NCBI GenBank assembly: GCA_004793585.1
Contig: SRZB01000012.1
Span: 20,130-84,129 of the forward strand
Direction: 5' to 3'
DNA from: Hominisplanchenecus murintestinalis
GTDB lineage: Bacteria > Bacillota > Clostridia > Lachnospirales > Lachnospiraceae
Length of the DNA stretch: 64,000 bases
The stretch's first letter is position 1. The number at the start of each line of letters is the position of its first letter. A program made the translations under genes and the position numbers. Positions 63,917-64,000 of this stretch are shown piece by piece. The notes below the pieces were generated by a model that saw only the letters and a program-made list of their open reading frames with translations, did not search any database and was not told where the DNA came from.

Positions 63917-63937
63917 ATGCCACCTCTTCTTCATCCT

Positions 63938-64000
63938 TTACTTCGTAATCTTCACGCTCTTCGCCTGCCCCTTGCCTTTAAGCAGCTTCTTGTAGGCTTT
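63938..64000 (-). CDS. C-terminus of another BspA-like protein (gene runs off the window)
   Basis: The last 20 codons and stop of a further minus-strand gene: KAYKKLLKGKG to VKITK. Positions 63940-64000 are identical base for base to 61543-61603, the same part of the gene downstream, including third codon positions, so the two were duplicated or converted recently. Only the stop differs (TAA here, TAG there). It ends 21 bases before the start of the next gene. Confidence 0.85.
   Translation of the reverse strand, partial: KAYKKLLKGKGQAKSVKITK

Overview
The window looks like a chromosomal segment of a spore-forming Clostridia, most likely a Lachnospiraceae gut anaerobe. This is inferred from gene content: an anaerobe-type thiamine operon (thiC-D-E-S-F-G-H), the gdpP-rplI-dnaB block, spmB, a SAM-I riboswitch before metK, a FeoA-FeoB fusion, and large secreted BspA-like and GH20 proteins. 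No rRNA or tRNA gene was seen. Nothing was searched against databases; families are named by recognition of motifs and architecture.

Layout. 1-1098: 5' part of rpoB (minus), with its own promoter embedded in the terminator of an ABC transporter operon (1311-3965; GntR/YtrA-type regulator, ATPase, two permeases). 4154-6502: FeoA-FeoB ferrous iron transporter. 6587-9657: a two-gene cassette of a small HEPN-like protein and an 873-residue protein joining a KGGVGR-type MinD/ParA ATPase to a second P-loop module. 9942-10517: a membrane protein. 10659-17186: a TPP-riboswitch-controlled thiamine operon. 17263-19702: TelA and XpaC-like pair. 19956-20642: hemolysin III family. 20778-24504: a methyltransferase followed by a large anchored protein of unknown role. 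24568-29307: a small hypothetical, then gdpP-rplI-dnaB. 29381-33561: a methyl-cycle cluster (metK under a SAM-I riboswitch, mtaD, ahcY). 33807-42941: an intact secreted GH20 hexosaminidase, a decayed GH20 paralogue and a small secreted protein. 43251-44225: spmB, a short inverted-repeat transposable element and a type I toxin-antitoxin module. 44278-49638: a Wadjet/MksBEF-like operon (jetA-B-C) with no jetD. 49981-50982: an AraC-type response regulator. 50986-54285: a BspA-like surface protein, divergent from an AgrA/AgrC-like two-component system (54561-56623). 56640-60752: a transmembrane Ser/Thr kinase with SecD-P1-like outer domains and a partner of unknown function. 61113-64000: BspA-like leucine-rich-repeat genes in tandem, with a broken remnant between them and the kinase.

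The least expected signals are outside the long reading frames. There are two copies of a 115-143 bp element with 14-16 bp terminal inverted repeats and 8-bp target duplications. A convergent small-toxin/antisense-RNA pair sits at 43.9-44.2 kb. Tandem LytTR-like boxes lie against a weak -35 in front of the BspA-like gene. The HEPN-like/KGGVGR pair and the kinase with a SecD-like ectodomain are the best candidates for undescribed protein systems.
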